Source: Akkermansia sp.
Lineage (GTDB): Bacteria; Verrucomicrobiota; Verrucomicrobiia; Verrucomicrobiales; Akkermansiaceae
Direction of reading: 5' to 3'
Length of the DNA: 64,000 nucleotides
NCBI GenBank assembly: GCA_017517385.1
Contig: JAFWZG010000054.1
Span: 1 to 64,000, forward strand
Part shown: positions 8,243 to 16,449 of the stretch, one piece after another
Layout of the letters: every line of letters begins with the position of its first letter
How positions within the stretch are numbered: the first letter of the stretch is position 1
Program-made: the position numbers and the translations under genes
Notes under the pieces: model-generated
The model's input: only the letters and a program-made list of their open reading frames with translations
What the model was told of the DNA's origin: nothing
Databases searched by the model: none

Positions 8243-8830
8243 TCACAGCGCTCCTTTGGTGGAGGGTATCTGACCGGTGGCGCGGGAATCCGCCTCCACG
8301 GCCTGACGAAGTGCTCTAGCAAGGCTCTTAAAGATAGCCTCTGCAATGTGGTGCCCATCCATGCCGTAGAAAACCTCCACGTGCAGGTTGCAACGCAGAT
8401 TATTCACAAGCGCACGGAGGAACTCTACCGTAAGAGAAAGGGGCATATTCGGAGCATCCGGAGCCCCCTGAGGGGCACGAAACTCAAGGTACGGACGGTT
8501 GGAAAGGTCAATCACGCAGCGGCAGAGCGTCTCGTCCATTGGCACATATGAGCAGCCGTAGCGCTGAATACCTTTCTTATCGCCCAAGGCTTTCTGTATG
8601 GTTTCACCGATGACAATACCGGTATCCTCAATGGTGTGGTGAGCATCCACTTCCAAATCGCCATGCGCTGTAAGCTCCATATCTATGAGGCTGTGCCGAG
8701 ACAAGAGATGAAGCATGTGGTCAAAAAAAGCATGCCCTGTCTGTATGGCGCTCTTACCATTGCCATCCAGATTCAGATTCAGGGCAATATCCGTTTCTCC
8801 CGTGGTACGTTTACAGCTGGCGGTTCTCAT
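8243..8830 (-). CDS. hisB: imidazoleglycerol-phosphate dehydratase HisB
   Basis: This is a 195-residue monofunctional dehydratase that converts imidazole glycerol phosphate to imidazole acetol phosphate. The N-terminal RTTGETDI, the metal-binding motifs FFDHMLHLLSRHS and DAHHTIEDTGI, and the C-terminal HHIAEAIFKSLARALR repeat of the metal motif are all present. Length and motifs match the bacterial monofunctional type with no phosphatase domain. It is the first gene of a hisB-hisH-permease unit, and its promoter lies 8 bp upstream of the ATG. Confidence 0.96.
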   Translation of the reverse strand: MRTASCKRTTGETDIALNLNLDGNGKSAIQTGHAFFDHMLHLLSRHSLIDMELTAHGDLEVDAHHTIEDTGIVIGETIQKALGDKKGIQRYGCSYVPMDETLCRCVIDLSNRPYLEFRAPQGAPDAPNMPLSLTVEFLRALVNNLRCNLHVEVFYGMDGHHIAEAIFKSLARALRQAVEADSRATGQIPSTKGAL

Positions 8831-8838
8831 GCGCAGCC

Positions 8839-8868
8839 ATTATAGCACACAGTGCCTCCGCTTGCCAA
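8839..8868 (-). promoter_or_regulatory. promoter of hisB, near-leaderless
   Basis: On the minus strand TTGGCA (8863-8868) is followed after 18 bp by a consensus TATAAT (8839-8844). The ATG lies 8 bp downstream, so the mRNA should start at or very near the AUG. Confidence 0.65.
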
Positions 8869-9001
8869 CAGAAAATGTGTTTTTGATGGTCAAAATCAGG
8901 AAAAAGAGCATAAACCCATAGTCCTTCTCTATTTTTTTTCTTGTCAAGTGAGCATATATGTGGCAGATTGAAGGTAGAAATTTAATTTCCACCCAAAGCG
9001 T

Positions 9002-10183
9002 ATGAAATATCTCCATCTGATACTGACCATGCTGATGCCTCTCTGTGCAGCCTCTGAAGGGGAGGCTTGTGCAGCCCGCACAGAGCCTTCAGTTCCGGGC
9101 GAAGTTCTGGAAGAAGGGTATCTCCAACAGCAGCAAGCTCGCCGCACACGCAGCACCAGACGCAATGTAGGCAGAGCTGCCCAGCAGCGCAGACGCCAGC
9201 TTCGAGAGCAGGGTGTGCGTAATGTGCGCGCTCAGTCTCCAAGCGGCTGGCCCACAAAAGTTCCCGTACCGGATGAAACTACTCTTCAGGAACAGCCCAA
9301 ACAAGGTCAATTCTTTGTGTACGAGACGAATAACTACGTCTTCTATACTCCTGTGCAACTGGATCCGAACGCATGTGAAACCGTAGGCCGACTCTTCGAG
9401 TGTGCGTTTGCCGCTAATCAGGCGGTGGGAGAAGTAGTCCCGGTTCCCCGCACAGAGGCCGACCGTAGTGAGCGCAAGTACCGGGTAGATTTATGGCCCA
9501 CCATGGCGCAATACCATCAGAATGGAGGCCCTCAGAATTCCGCTGGTGTGTATGCTTTTGCTCTTCGCCGCACACCGGATCACCGGGGAGCGCTGACGGA
9601 ACAGCAGGTGGCATCAGACCGCGTTATCGTGCCATTCCCCTCTCTCGGGCTGGACGCTCAGGGACACGTGGTTCGCAACGATATCGAGACACACACCCTC
9701 GTTCATGAGCTGACTCACCAGAATTTCGTGCTGAATAACCTTCCCATCTGGATGAACGAAGGCTGGGCAGAATACATTGGCTCTGTTCCCTATGTGGGCG
9801 AGGATTTGGACTTCACACGCTGTTATGCTGTGGTGCTGCAGCGTGCCACAGAACGAGCCTCACAGGGCGCTCTTGATTTCCCCTTCACACTTGAGCAGTT
9901 CCTGACCATGAGCCAGGAGGAGATGTATTCCTACATGCCCCGAGGAAAAGACACCTACACACTGGCCACGATGATTCTCACCTTCTTCGTTCACTTGGAT
10001 GGCAAGCGCGGCGTGGAAGCACTGAAGAAGTACATGCAGGCGATTCTGGATGGCGAAAGCCACGCAGAAGCAGCACAGCATCTAATAGCTGCTCACCGCT
10101 CAGCGGAACAGCTTCAGAAGGACTTCATCAAGGCTTGGAAGCGCAAGCGCGTGGAAGTAGGCTTTGCTGAGGTTGAAGATTAA
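9002..10183 (+). CDS. secreted putative zinc metallopeptidase (HEXXH, gluzincin-like)
   Basis: This 393-residue protein has an N-terminal signal peptide cleaved near CAAS. A low-complexity Gln/Arg-rich stretch follows (about residues 41-76). A zincin domain contains HELTHQ (His235, Glu236, His239) and, 14 residues after the second His, a glutamate in NEGWAEY (Glu253 or Glu257) that could be the third ligand. This layout is that of gluzincins such as the DUF1570-like group. A peptidase role in envelope or host-glycoprotein breakdown is an inference. It has no close neighbours in an operon and converges on the lipocalin gene 9 bp away. Confidence 0.8.
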   Translation: MKYLHLILTMLMPLCAASEGEACAARTEPSVPGEVLEEGYLQQQQARRTRSTRRNVGRAAQQRRRQLREQGVRNVRAQSPSGWPTKVPVPDETTLQEQPKQGQFFVYETNNYVFYTPVQLDPNACETVGRLFECAFAANQAVGEVVPVPRTEADRSERKYRVDLWPTMAQYHQNGGPQNSAGVYAFALRRTPDHRGALTEQQVASDRVIVPFPSLGLDAQGHVVRNDIETHTLVHELTHQNFVLNNLPIWMNEGWAEYIGSVPYVGEDLDFTRCYAVVLQRATERASQGALDFPFTLEQFLTMSQEEMYSYMPRGKDTYTLATMILTFFVHLDGKRGVEALKKYMQAILDGESHAEAAQHLIAAHRSAEQLQKDFIKAWKRKRVEVGFAEVED

Positions 10184-10192
10184 GAGGGCCTG

Positions 10193-10702
10193 CTACCTAC
10201 GGCTATGGCGGGTGTAATGCAGCTCGCCCGTTTCAAAGCCCCGGCGTTGAGCCTCATCTCGCATCTTATTAAAGGCGTCCGGTATAATTACCGGGCGCCT
10301 GCTCAGTATCCAGAGGCTAGAGCCACTGCCATTGCTCACAAGGGCATGGTTATATTCCTTATCCACACTTAGTATGTTGTAGGGTGTGGATAAGAAGCGG
10401 AGCAGCGGAATGAAAGAAACCTTCAACTGGCCATCTGCTACGGGAGTACCAATAGCATGTGCCTCGCGATGGCAGCCTTCCTCATCCGTTCCATAGTTTG
10501 TGATGAGTAGCTTGCCATCAGACCGCATCTTGTACTCCGTGTACACATCTTCTAAACCGGTTTCAAAGGGCGCTCCATACCTCGCCAGCTCATACCAGCG
10601 GCCTAAGTAGCGGCTCAAATCAACCCCACGTGCAGGGCGCGTATCAGCCTTACCCGATGCACCTTGATGAAAAAAATAATGAATCAGCGCTTTAAAAATC
10701 AT
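10193..10702 (-). CDS. lipocalin family protein (Blc-like)
   Basis: This 169-residue protein has the lipocalin motif YLGRWYELARY near the N-terminus of the barrel, followed by Blc-like elements YTEYKMRSDG, ITNYG, LKVSF, YNILSVDKEYNHALVSN and SLWILSRRP. Blc-type lipocalins bind fatty acids or lysophospholipids at the envelope. The first 26 residues are weakly hydrophobic and contain no lipobox cysteine, so export is uncertain. Upstream on the same strand lies a structured leader of about 100 nt, plus further structured sequence. Confidence 0.85.
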   Translation of the reverse strand: MIFKALIHYFFHQGASGKADTRPARGVDLSRYLGRWYELARYGAPFETGLEDVYTEYKMRSDGKLLITNYGTDEEGCHREAHAIGTPVADGQLKVSFIPLLRFLSTPYNILSVDKEYNHALVSNGSGSSLWILSRRPVIIPDAFNKMRDEAQRRGFETGELHYTRHSRR

Positions 10703-10810
10703 AGTCCATAGGAAGAGACTTCCTCACATGCGGCGCTGTTCAGAATATATTAGACGCGGGGCGTCCGGATTTTCACCAGACCCTGGTCGAGCCTTCCCCG
10801 CATGCGTGAT
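10703..10810 (-). promoter_or_regulatory. structured 5' leader of the lipocalin gene, with a cobalamin-riboswitch-like core
   Basis: On the minus strand a stem GCGGGG/CCCCGC (10796-10801 with 10756-10761) encloses a hairpin whose stem is GTCTGG/CCGGAC and whose loop region reads GGTGAAAATCC. A GGGGAAG segment precedes it. These strings resemble the conserved core of cobalamin riboswitches, but the CCACTG box and the usual 3' part are missing. CATGCGG next to the first stem could instead pair with CCGCATG further downstream, giving an alternative fold. A short hairpin AGGAAG/CTTCCT lies directly before the start codon. Regulation of a lipocalin by such an element would be unusual. Confidence 0.3.
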
Positions 10811-10884
10811 TTCAACACAAAACACTTGAGATGTCAATATAAAACATAAATGTAGGAAAGACAATGAGAGAAGAATAATAAAAA

Positions 10885-10990
10885 GAGGTGCGGGAGCAGC
10901 CGCCGTTGCCTTCCAGCGGGGGCCATCAGGCATTTATCCTGACAGGTTGTCCCGAGGTCGTCGGCTGTCCCCACGAGCCCAGACTAATAC
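10885..10990 (-). ncRNA. possible structured RNA of unknown type
   Basis: On the minus strand GGGG near 10973 and CCCC near 10922 could close a multibranch fold. Inside are a CCGA/TCGG hairpin and an 8-bp stem CTGTCAGG/CCTGATGG (two G-U pairs). A third stem CCGCTG/CGGCGG follows, then TTTTT at about 10885. It does not fit the SRP RNA, tmRNA or RNase P RNA motifs I know. It may be part of a longer lipocalin leader. With 10703-10810 it accounts for most of the gene-free stretch 10703-11178. Confidence 0.25.
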
Positions 10991-11141
10991 CAACGTGAGA
11001 AAAAGTCAACCATTAATAGATGAGGCCAGTAGAGAAGCGTGAGTAAAAGCATTGTCTGCGGCTGGAATCTGAAATCCAGTGTAGAGAAACTGTTATCCTA
11101 AAAAAATCTGTGCCAGTATCATGAAAAAGTCGATATTGAGC

Positions 11142-11170
11142 TTGTCAAGAGAGGCGGAAAGGCGTACACT
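11142..11170 (+). promoter_or_regulatory. promoter of tdh, near-leaderless
   Basis: TTGTCA (11142-11147), 17 bp, TACACT (11165-11170), then 8 bp to the ATG at 11179. Confidence 0.6.
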
Positions 11171-11178
11171 TTTGCGCC

Positions 11179-12210
11179 ATGAAAGCTCTCGTGAAGACAA
11201 AGGCCGACAAAGGCCTCGAACTTATTGAGGTGCCGATGCCTGAGGTCGGCCCCAACGATGTACTTATTAAGATTTACAAAACGGCCATTTGCGGCACGGA
11301 TCTCCACATCTGGAACTGGGATTCCTGGGCACAGCAGACCATCCCGGTGGGTATGCACGTGGGGCACGAGTTCTGCGGCGTTATCGAGCGCGTGGGCTCT
11401 GCCGTTACCGAGTTCGCCCCCGGTGAAGTGGTAAGCGGAGAAGGCCACATCGTATGCGGTCACTGCCGTAATTGCCGCCGCGGAGCATTCCACCTCTGCC
11501 CGAACACTAAGGGCGTAGGCGTGAACCGCGCAGGCTGCTTCGCAGAGTATCTTTCCATTCCCCAGTCCAATGTCATTCGCATTCATAAGGACATGCCTAT
11601 GGAGATAGCCTCCATTCTTGACCCGCTGGGCAACGCCACTCACACGGCGCTTTCTTGGGATTTGGTGGGTGAGGACGTGCTCATCACCGGTGCAGGTCTC
11701 ATCGGCTCCATGGCCGCCGCTGTTTGTAAGAAAGCCGGTGCCCGTACAGTAACTATCACAGATGTAAGCGATTACAAGCTCGGCTTGGCTAGCACACTGG
11801 GAGCAGACCGCACGGTCAACGTCATTGGCGGTGACAGCATTGCTGCAGCCCGTGAGGACCTCGGTATTGATGAAGGCTACGGCGTATGCCTTGAGATGAG
11901 CGGTGCACCCGCCTGCCTGAAGGACATCATCACCCACTCTGCCTACGGTGCCAATATCTCCCTTCTGGGCATCCAGCCCGGCGGCTCTGGCATCGATTGG
12001 AACACCTTCGTATGGAAGGGACTGAAGATGAAGGGTATCTATGGCCGTGAAATGTACGCCACTTGGCAGAAGATGGACGCCATGCTGCGCAGCGGTCTTA
12101 ATGTATCCCCCATCATCACCCACCGCATGCCTTACACGGACTTCGAAGAGGGCTTCAATGTGATGAACTCCGGCAAGTCCGGCAAGGTGGTACTCACTTG
12201 GTCCGAGTAG
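11179..12210 (+). CDS. tdh: L-threonine 3-dehydrogenase
   Basis: This 343-residue zinc-dependent medium-chain dehydrogenase oxidises L-threonine with NAD to 2-amino-3-ketobutyrate, the first step to glycine and acetyl-CoA. The catalytic zinc site is Cys38 in CGTDLHIW with the histidine and glutamate of GHE. The structural zinc site is the four-cysteine cluster in CGHCRNC plus the cysteine of HLCPN. The nucleotide-binding Rossmann motif is GAGLIGSMAA. The length equals that of typical bacterial Tdh. Its usual partner kbl is not adjacent. The gene has its own promoter and terminator. Confidence 0.95.
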   Translation: MKALVKTKADKGLELIEVPMPEVGPNDVLIKIYKTAICGTDLHIWNWDSWAQQTIPVGMHVGHEFCGVIERVGSAVTEFAPGEVVSGEGHIVCGHCRNCRRGAFHLCPNTKGVGVNRAGCFAEYLSIPQSNVIRIHKDMPMEIASILDPLGNATHTALSWDLVGEDVLITGAGLIGSMAAAVCKKAGARTVTITDVSDYKLGLASTLGADRTVNVIGGDSIAAAREDLGIDEGYGVCLEMSGAPACLKDIITHSAYGANISLLGIQPGGSGIDWNTFVWKGLKMKGIYGREMYATWQKMDAMLRSGLNVSPIITHRMPYTDFEEGFNVMNSGKSGKVVLTWSE

Positions 12211-12245
12211 CACTCCGCTTCATTCGCCAATACAGAATTATTTTC

Positions 12246-12276
12246 AAAGCTGCGGCCAGTACAAGGCCGCGGCTTT
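12246..12276 (+). terminator. intrinsic terminator after tdh
   Basis: A 12-bp stem AAAGCTGCGGCC/GGCCGCGGCTTT (12246-12257 with 12265-12276, one G-U pair) with a 7-base loop, followed by a T-rich tract. Confidence 0.85.
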
Positions 12277-12307
12277 CTGTTTTCTGCAACACTAGCCATA
12301 AATAAAC

Positions 12308-12341
12308 GACACCCCTGCCGGAAATAAAACGAGCAGGGGTG
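12308..12341 (-). terminator. likely terminator of the large membrane protein gene
   Basis: A 9-bp perfect stem CACCCCTGC (12310-12318) with GCAGGGGTG (12333-12341). On the minus strand a T-rich but interrupted tract follows. It lies 27 bp after the stop codon at 12368. Confidence 0.6.
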
Positions 12342-12367
12342 CCGCTGATAGACAGGCTATATAATAT

Positions 12368-14158
12368 TCAATGGGCCGGGGTAACCGCCTTTACAACGAT
12401 GGGACGTGAGAGGATTTCCTCAGCAGTGGAGATGTCATCATAAGTGCTGAGACAGAACGTCACCCATGAGTTAGATGCAGCAGTTGCACGGCGTTCCACT
12501 TTACGCGCTGCGTTGAAAATTTCTTTACACAAACGATTATCATTCTTATCCTGATTATACACGTGCCAGGCGAAGGCAAGATTTTCTTCCACATCAAAGC
12601 ACCCGGATCGGAAATCTTGCGGGGTAAACTTCCAGTGGGAATGAGAACCCAGCCCCCAAAGATTCAAATCCCCGGCGAGACGTGCAGGGCTATATGAAGA
12701 GAGAAAGATTCCCAGAAGAGTCATCGTTGTAAAACAAATCCTGACGTGCTTCCAGAACCAGCCGCCGGAAATCATATACATGATAAGAATAACAAGACCA
12801 ACCACCCCGATAAGCATGGCTTCAGCAGCTTGGATACGCTGCGGAGTAAAACCAAAAGTATCAACCTGATGATACAAACGCAGGAAGACACTCACTGCAA
12901 GCATAGCGGTCTGAAGCACTAGGAAATACCCAAAGAACTGCCCCAACATGGAGGTACGAGCCCCACCTCTACGGCGGAATAAAATCACCAGTACAACCGT
13001 AGCCAAAGCGGAAGCCCACATGATGGATTCCGCCCCCTTGTACAGATAACTCGTAGCAGAAATTCCCTCAGGAACCTTGTTAAACCAAAGATAAGCCACA
13101 TCAGTAGCCGTAACTATAGCAAAGGCGGAGTTAATACCAAACAAAATGCTGACGGGGAGGTATGGCAGCATGGCGGCAGCTGGCTTTTCTTCCTGCGCCG
13201 CAGCCGGTTCAGGGAAGGCAGAAGCGCGGCGAAAACAGTAGAAACCGAATACAAAAAAGCCAACCAACCAGTACAGACCATGCTTCCACCATTCATTATT
13301 AAGAGTAATAAGCTTTATAACATCATTCCACCATTCGATAATGGCTGTCCACACCTGCATAACCACCGGATTCTCATCTGAGAAGATACTCATGAAGAAA
13401 ACAAAGAATGCCAAGCATACAAGCACGCAGATAAACAGATGCAGAAGAACACAAAGTCCGGGCAAACGAGATTTACGGCCGGATTCTGACGGACGGGCTA
13501 CAAGCCAGAAGCCCCACCATGTACGGTAACGAGTGAAGTAATCCCCCCCTCGCACATTACGGCTGGGGAGAATAATTACGAAAAGGGGCAGAATAAAACT
13601 CAGAATACAGTTCACGAGAGAACCGCTCATGGCAAGCGCCAGCATGTTGACGCAAGAAAAAATATGTAGGAAGCAATACTCCCCCCTGCTGAAATCCGTA
13701 CGTAACAGCAAAATGGCACTCACCCAGAGATAACATCCCAACCCGGCGCCAAGTCCCACGTATGAGTCACGCGGCCACATTAAATCTGCCGCCGTGCATA
13801 CCATCACAAGTACAAGCAACGGCACGATACCTCTGTGCCACCATATAGGGGTAGAGACAGTGTGCGCCACTGCCGGCATCTGCCCGGGAACCGCAGGAAG
13901 AGTGGCGACGGAAGAAGCAGTATGCGCAGCTGCCAGAACAGTCGTCTCAGGAATAGGGGGAAGAGAAACAGCGGCCGCCTCTGACGGAGAGGTCGGAACG
14001 GCGGCCGCCTCTTCTACTTGGGGCTCATTCGCTGCGTCAGCGGGCGAGGAGGCTGATTCTGGGGCCTCAGCCCGCGGTTCTGACGCAGGAGGAAGAGTAA
14101 CCTTTATCTCATCTGAGCTATCAGGTACGGGAGGAAGAGAAGTTGATGTTTCTTGCAT
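12368..14158 (-). CDS. large polytopic membrane protein, DUF4173-like
   Basis: This 596-residue protein begins with about 100 residues rich in Pro, Ala, Ser and Glu, with repeated LPPIP/LPPVP motifs; this part is probably a disordered cytoplasmic tail. About twelve hydrophobic segments follow. The stretch GINSAFAIVTATDVAYLWF followed by a glycine- and tyrosine-containing helix looks like DUF4173/DUF4153-type membrane proteins, whose role is unknown. A C-terminal soluble region of about 100 residues has no recognised motif. It stands alone between tdh and the ROK kinase, with a 43-bp gap to the kinase gene on the same strand. Confidence 0.7.
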   Translation of the reverse strand: MQETSTSLPPVPDSSDEIKVTLPPASEPRAEAPESASSPADAANEPQVEEAAAVPTSPSEAAAVSLPPIPETTVLAAAHTASSVATLPAVPGQMPAVAHTVSTPIWWHRGIVPLLVLVMVCTAADLMWPRDSYVGLGAGLGCYLWVSAILLLRTDFSRGEYCFLHIFSCVNMLALAMSGSLVNCILSFILPLFVIILPSRNVRGGDYFTRYRTWWGFWLVARPSESGRKSRLPGLCVLLHLFICVLVCLAFFVFFMSIFSDENPVVMQVWTAIIEWWNDVIKLITLNNEWWKHGLYWLVGFFVFGFYCFRRASAFPEPAAAQEEKPAAAMLPYLPVSILFGINSAFAIVTATDVAYLWFNKVPEGISATSYLYKGAESIMWASALATVVLVILFRRRGGARTSMLGQFFGYFLVLQTAMLAVSVFLRLYHQVDTFGFTPQRIQAAEAMLIGVVGLVILIMYMISGGWFWKHVRICFTTMTLLGIFLSSYSPARLAGDLNLWGLGSHSHWKFTPQDFRSGCFDVEENLAFAWHVYNQDKNDNRLCKEIFNAARKVERRATAASNSWVTFCLSTYDDISTAEEILSRPIVVKAVTPAH

Positions 14159-14201
14159 AATAGAGTGATACGCTTAGTAGGTTATAATTTCAGAAGATTG
14201 T

Positions 14202-15146
14202 TTAGTTTAGACCCCCCGCGGCATAATCTGTTGCCATTAAACCGGCCCCAATAAGACCGGAATCCGCGCCGAAGTGAGCAGGCAGGAGCTGCAAGGCAGC
14301 ATAATGCACGGGAAAGAGCTGCGCCTTCAGATGCTCGCGCAGCGGCTTAAAAAGCAAATCTCCTGCCTGAGCTACACCGCCACCGATGATGACAGCCTCA
14401 GGCACGATGGAATACATGAGATTCATGATAAGAGATGAGAGCTTCTCCGCGTAGCCATTATAAAGGGAATGAGCAATCGGGCAGCCATTCTGTGCGGCGA
14501 TAGTAAGCTGATAAGGCGTACATTCCTCAGCCGTGCGGGTAATACCTGCCGAGGCATATGCGGCCACGGCTTCTGCGGTAAACTCATTATTCCCGATATA
14601 TTCTTCAATAGCGCCGCGATTCCCGAAGGGGCCGCTGCGCCCGCGCCAATCAATGCAGGTTTGCCCCAGTTCCGCTGCGGAAACAGTTTTGCCACGCAGC
14701 ATGCGGTTATGAATTACAATACCTCCGCCAATGCCAGTGCCAAGGGTTAGGCATGCGAGGCTTTCCAGCCCACGGCCCGCGCCGAGCTTCCACTCGGCAT
14801 ATGTCATACAGTTGGCATCATTATCCAGTACAACGGGCAGGCCCAGCGCCTGCTGCATGATATCACGCGCAGGCACCTCATGATTCCACACTGGAACATT
14901 AGTCAGCTGATATAACACACCCCGGTGAAAATCCGTCCAACCGGGCATACCGAGCCCCACAGCGGAGGCATCCGGATGGCGCTGCAGCAAATCACGGGCC
15001 GTGGCGCACATGGCCTGAATGATGGCCTCAGGGCTATCATAAGCAGCCGTGAGCAGGGGGGCAGCTTTCACAAGAATGGAGTCCCCCTGAGTCACGCCCA
15101 TCTTAATGCTCGTGCCGCCGAAATCTGCTGCAATCGCCTTTTTCAT
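14202..15146 (-). CDS. ROK family sugar kinase lacking the zinc-binding cysteines
   Basis: This is a 314-residue ROK kinase. The N-terminal phosphate loop is DFGGTSIKMGV. The sugar-binding motif is GLGMPGW, the catalytic segment is DNDANCMTYAE, and GTGIGGGIV is present. It probably phosphorylates glucose, N-acetylhexosamine or a related sugar with ATP. The usual ROK zinc motif (GH followed by CxCGxxGC) is replaced: the His is Gln in ELGQ, and the three cysteines correspond to Gly, Phe and Ala in the segment ending GNRGAIEEY. It lies 6 bp downstream of the OgpA-like gene, which suggests use of sugars released from mucin glycopeptides. Confidence 0.88.
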   Translation of the reverse strand: MKKAIAADFGGTSIKMGVTQGDSILVKAAPLLTAAYDSPEAIIQAMCATARDLLQRHPDASAVGLGMPGWTDFHRGVLYQLTNVPVWNHEVPARDIMQQALGLPVVLDNDANCMTYAEWKLGAGRGLESLACLTLGTGIGGGIVIHNRMLRGKTVSAAELGQTCIDWRGRSGPFGNRGAIEEYIGNNEFTAEAVAAYASAGITRTAEECTPYQLTIAAQNGCPIAHSLYNGYAEKLSSLIMNLMYSIVPEAVIIGGGVAQAGDLLFKPLREHLKAQLFPVHYAALQLLPAHFGADSGLIGAGLMATDYAAGGLN

Positions 15147-15152
15147 ATCACA

Positions 15153-16355
15153 TCAATAGCCGCGGTGAAAAACAGGAGCTCCCATATCAATGGTACCATC
15201 CGCCGGTACCTGACTCAGATTAAAGGGAACGCGCCAGCGGAAGCGGCTACCCTCATCTGTCTGAATGAGAATATCAAGAGCAATCGTGCCATTATGCACC
15301 TTCTTCAGCTCGGCAAGCTCTGCAAGGGGAATATGCACAAAGGCACCGGTCTTCCCCTCATGCGTGCGGCTCATAACACAGGGGAAAGCGACGGCATCAT
15401 AGTCCTGATTCACTTGGAAGGGCGGATCCTGCACATAGGTGTTCACATTAACCACGTTACCCTCCAGCTCAAGATGCACTTCCAGCGCATCACCCACCCG
15501 TTTGAAGTTAGAGGCATAAACAGCAGGAGGCGTTGTATTCGTATAAAAACGCGTCGTGCATCCGGCTGGAGCAAATAGCTCAGAATGAGCCAATATGCGG
15601 CAGCTCGCCAGTGTCATGTATGTAGGACTATAGCCGAAAGTGTAATTACCGGCCTCCATCAGAGGAGTTCCCATCTGAGCGTTCTGGCTGGCTGTACCAT
15701 CATTGTGCGGGAGGTTCAGACCATGCCCCAGCTCATGAGCAAAACCGCCGAACCACTTGGTAAGCAGACGGCCCTCGCGGGTCTTCTGCCCAAGGTGGCG
15801 GATATCAAAGTGTCCGTAGTCCAAAGCAAAACAGTTAGTACCCAGCCCGTAGAAAGGCACGCCACCGGGGTTAAGATCATTGTACTTCTCGTCATAATAG
15901 GTAGGCATAATGACGAAGTTGTGCTGACTTGTGCGAAGCTCAGGGTGCTCATCCAGATAGGCATTCACCTCACGCAGACAGTCATTATGGCCTGTGCCGT
16001 AAGCGTAGTGGGTATGCGGCTTATCGCCACGCACCAGAATGATGTTAACATTACCATTCTCGTTAAGAACCAACCCAAAAGAGCGATTACCCAGCCCATT
16101 TCTGGCCATTTCTTTACCATAAAACTGCTGGACATAAATCAACAGCTCGCTGATGCGGCGCTCGTAATCAGCCAACGGCTCACGGTCATTACCGACAAAG
16201 TAAATAACATTGAGATGATTAGCGGTAGGCTCCAGCTGAATGCTGTCAGCCAGAAGCTCTTGGGCTCGAGGTTGAAAATGTGAGGGAACAGCGCCCACGG
16301 CGGCTGTAGTCAGCCCCAGGGCACACATCGTGGCTATTATTGCGCGCATGTGCAT
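15153..16355 (-). CDS. OgpA-like mucin O-glycopeptidase (secreted zincin)
   Basis: This 400-residue exported metallopeptidase has a signal peptide ending near residue 22. The domain carries HELGHGLNLPH (residues 207-217; His207, His211 and His217 as zinc ligands, Glu208 as catalytic base) and a likely Met-turn at GTPLMEAGNYTFG. The segments ADYERRISELL, QQFYGKEM, GGVPFYGLGTNCFALDY and EGRLLTKW closely match my recollection of Akkermansia muciniphila OgpA (Amuc_1119), which cleaves N-terminal to O-glycosylated Ser/Thr. That match is from memory, not an alignment. It heads a two-gene unit with a ROK kinase and is followed upstream by a ROK-type repressor. Confidence 0.88.
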   Translation of the reverse strand: MHMRAIIATMCALGLTTAAVGAVPSHFQPRAQELLADSIQLEPTANHLNVIYFVGNDREPLADYERRISELLIYVQQFYGKEMARNGLGNRSFGLVLNENGNVNIILVRGDKPHTHYAYGTGHNDCLREVNAYLDEHPELRTSQHNFVIMPTYYDEKYNDLNPGGVPFYGLGTNCFALDYGHFDIRHLGQKTREGRLLTKWFGGFAHELGHGLNLPHNDGTASQNAQMGTPLMEAGNYTFGYSPTYMTLASCRILAHSELFAPAGCTTRFYTNTTPPAVYASNFKRVGDALEVHLELEGNVVNVNTYVQDPPFQVNQDYDAVAFPCVMSRTHEGKTGAFVHIPLAELAELKKVHNGTIALDILIQTDEGSRFRWRVPFNLSQVPADGTIDMGAPVFHRGY

Positions 16356-16363
16356 ATGCGCAT

Positions 16364-16392
16364 TATTTTGACATGATTTTCTAAAAAGTCAA
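16364..16392 (-). promoter_or_regulatory. promoter of the OgpA-ROK kinase unit, near-leaderless
   Basis: On the minus strand TTGACT (16387-16392), 17 bp, AAAATA (16364-16369), then 8 bp to the ATG at 16355. Confidence 0.5.
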
Positions 16393-16449
16393 GCTCGGTT
16401 TTCTTTCCGCTTTCAGGCTGAATCTCTTAATCTATCATCTATCGAGCTT

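Noticed and set aside
10885-10990. SRP RNA, tmRNA or TPP riboswitch
   Set aside because: Part of the sequence (AACCTG, then AGGATAAATGCC) recalls the TPP riboswitch, but CTGAGA is missing. The GGAA/AGCAGC elements of SRP RNA and the tRNA-like end of tmRNA are also absent.
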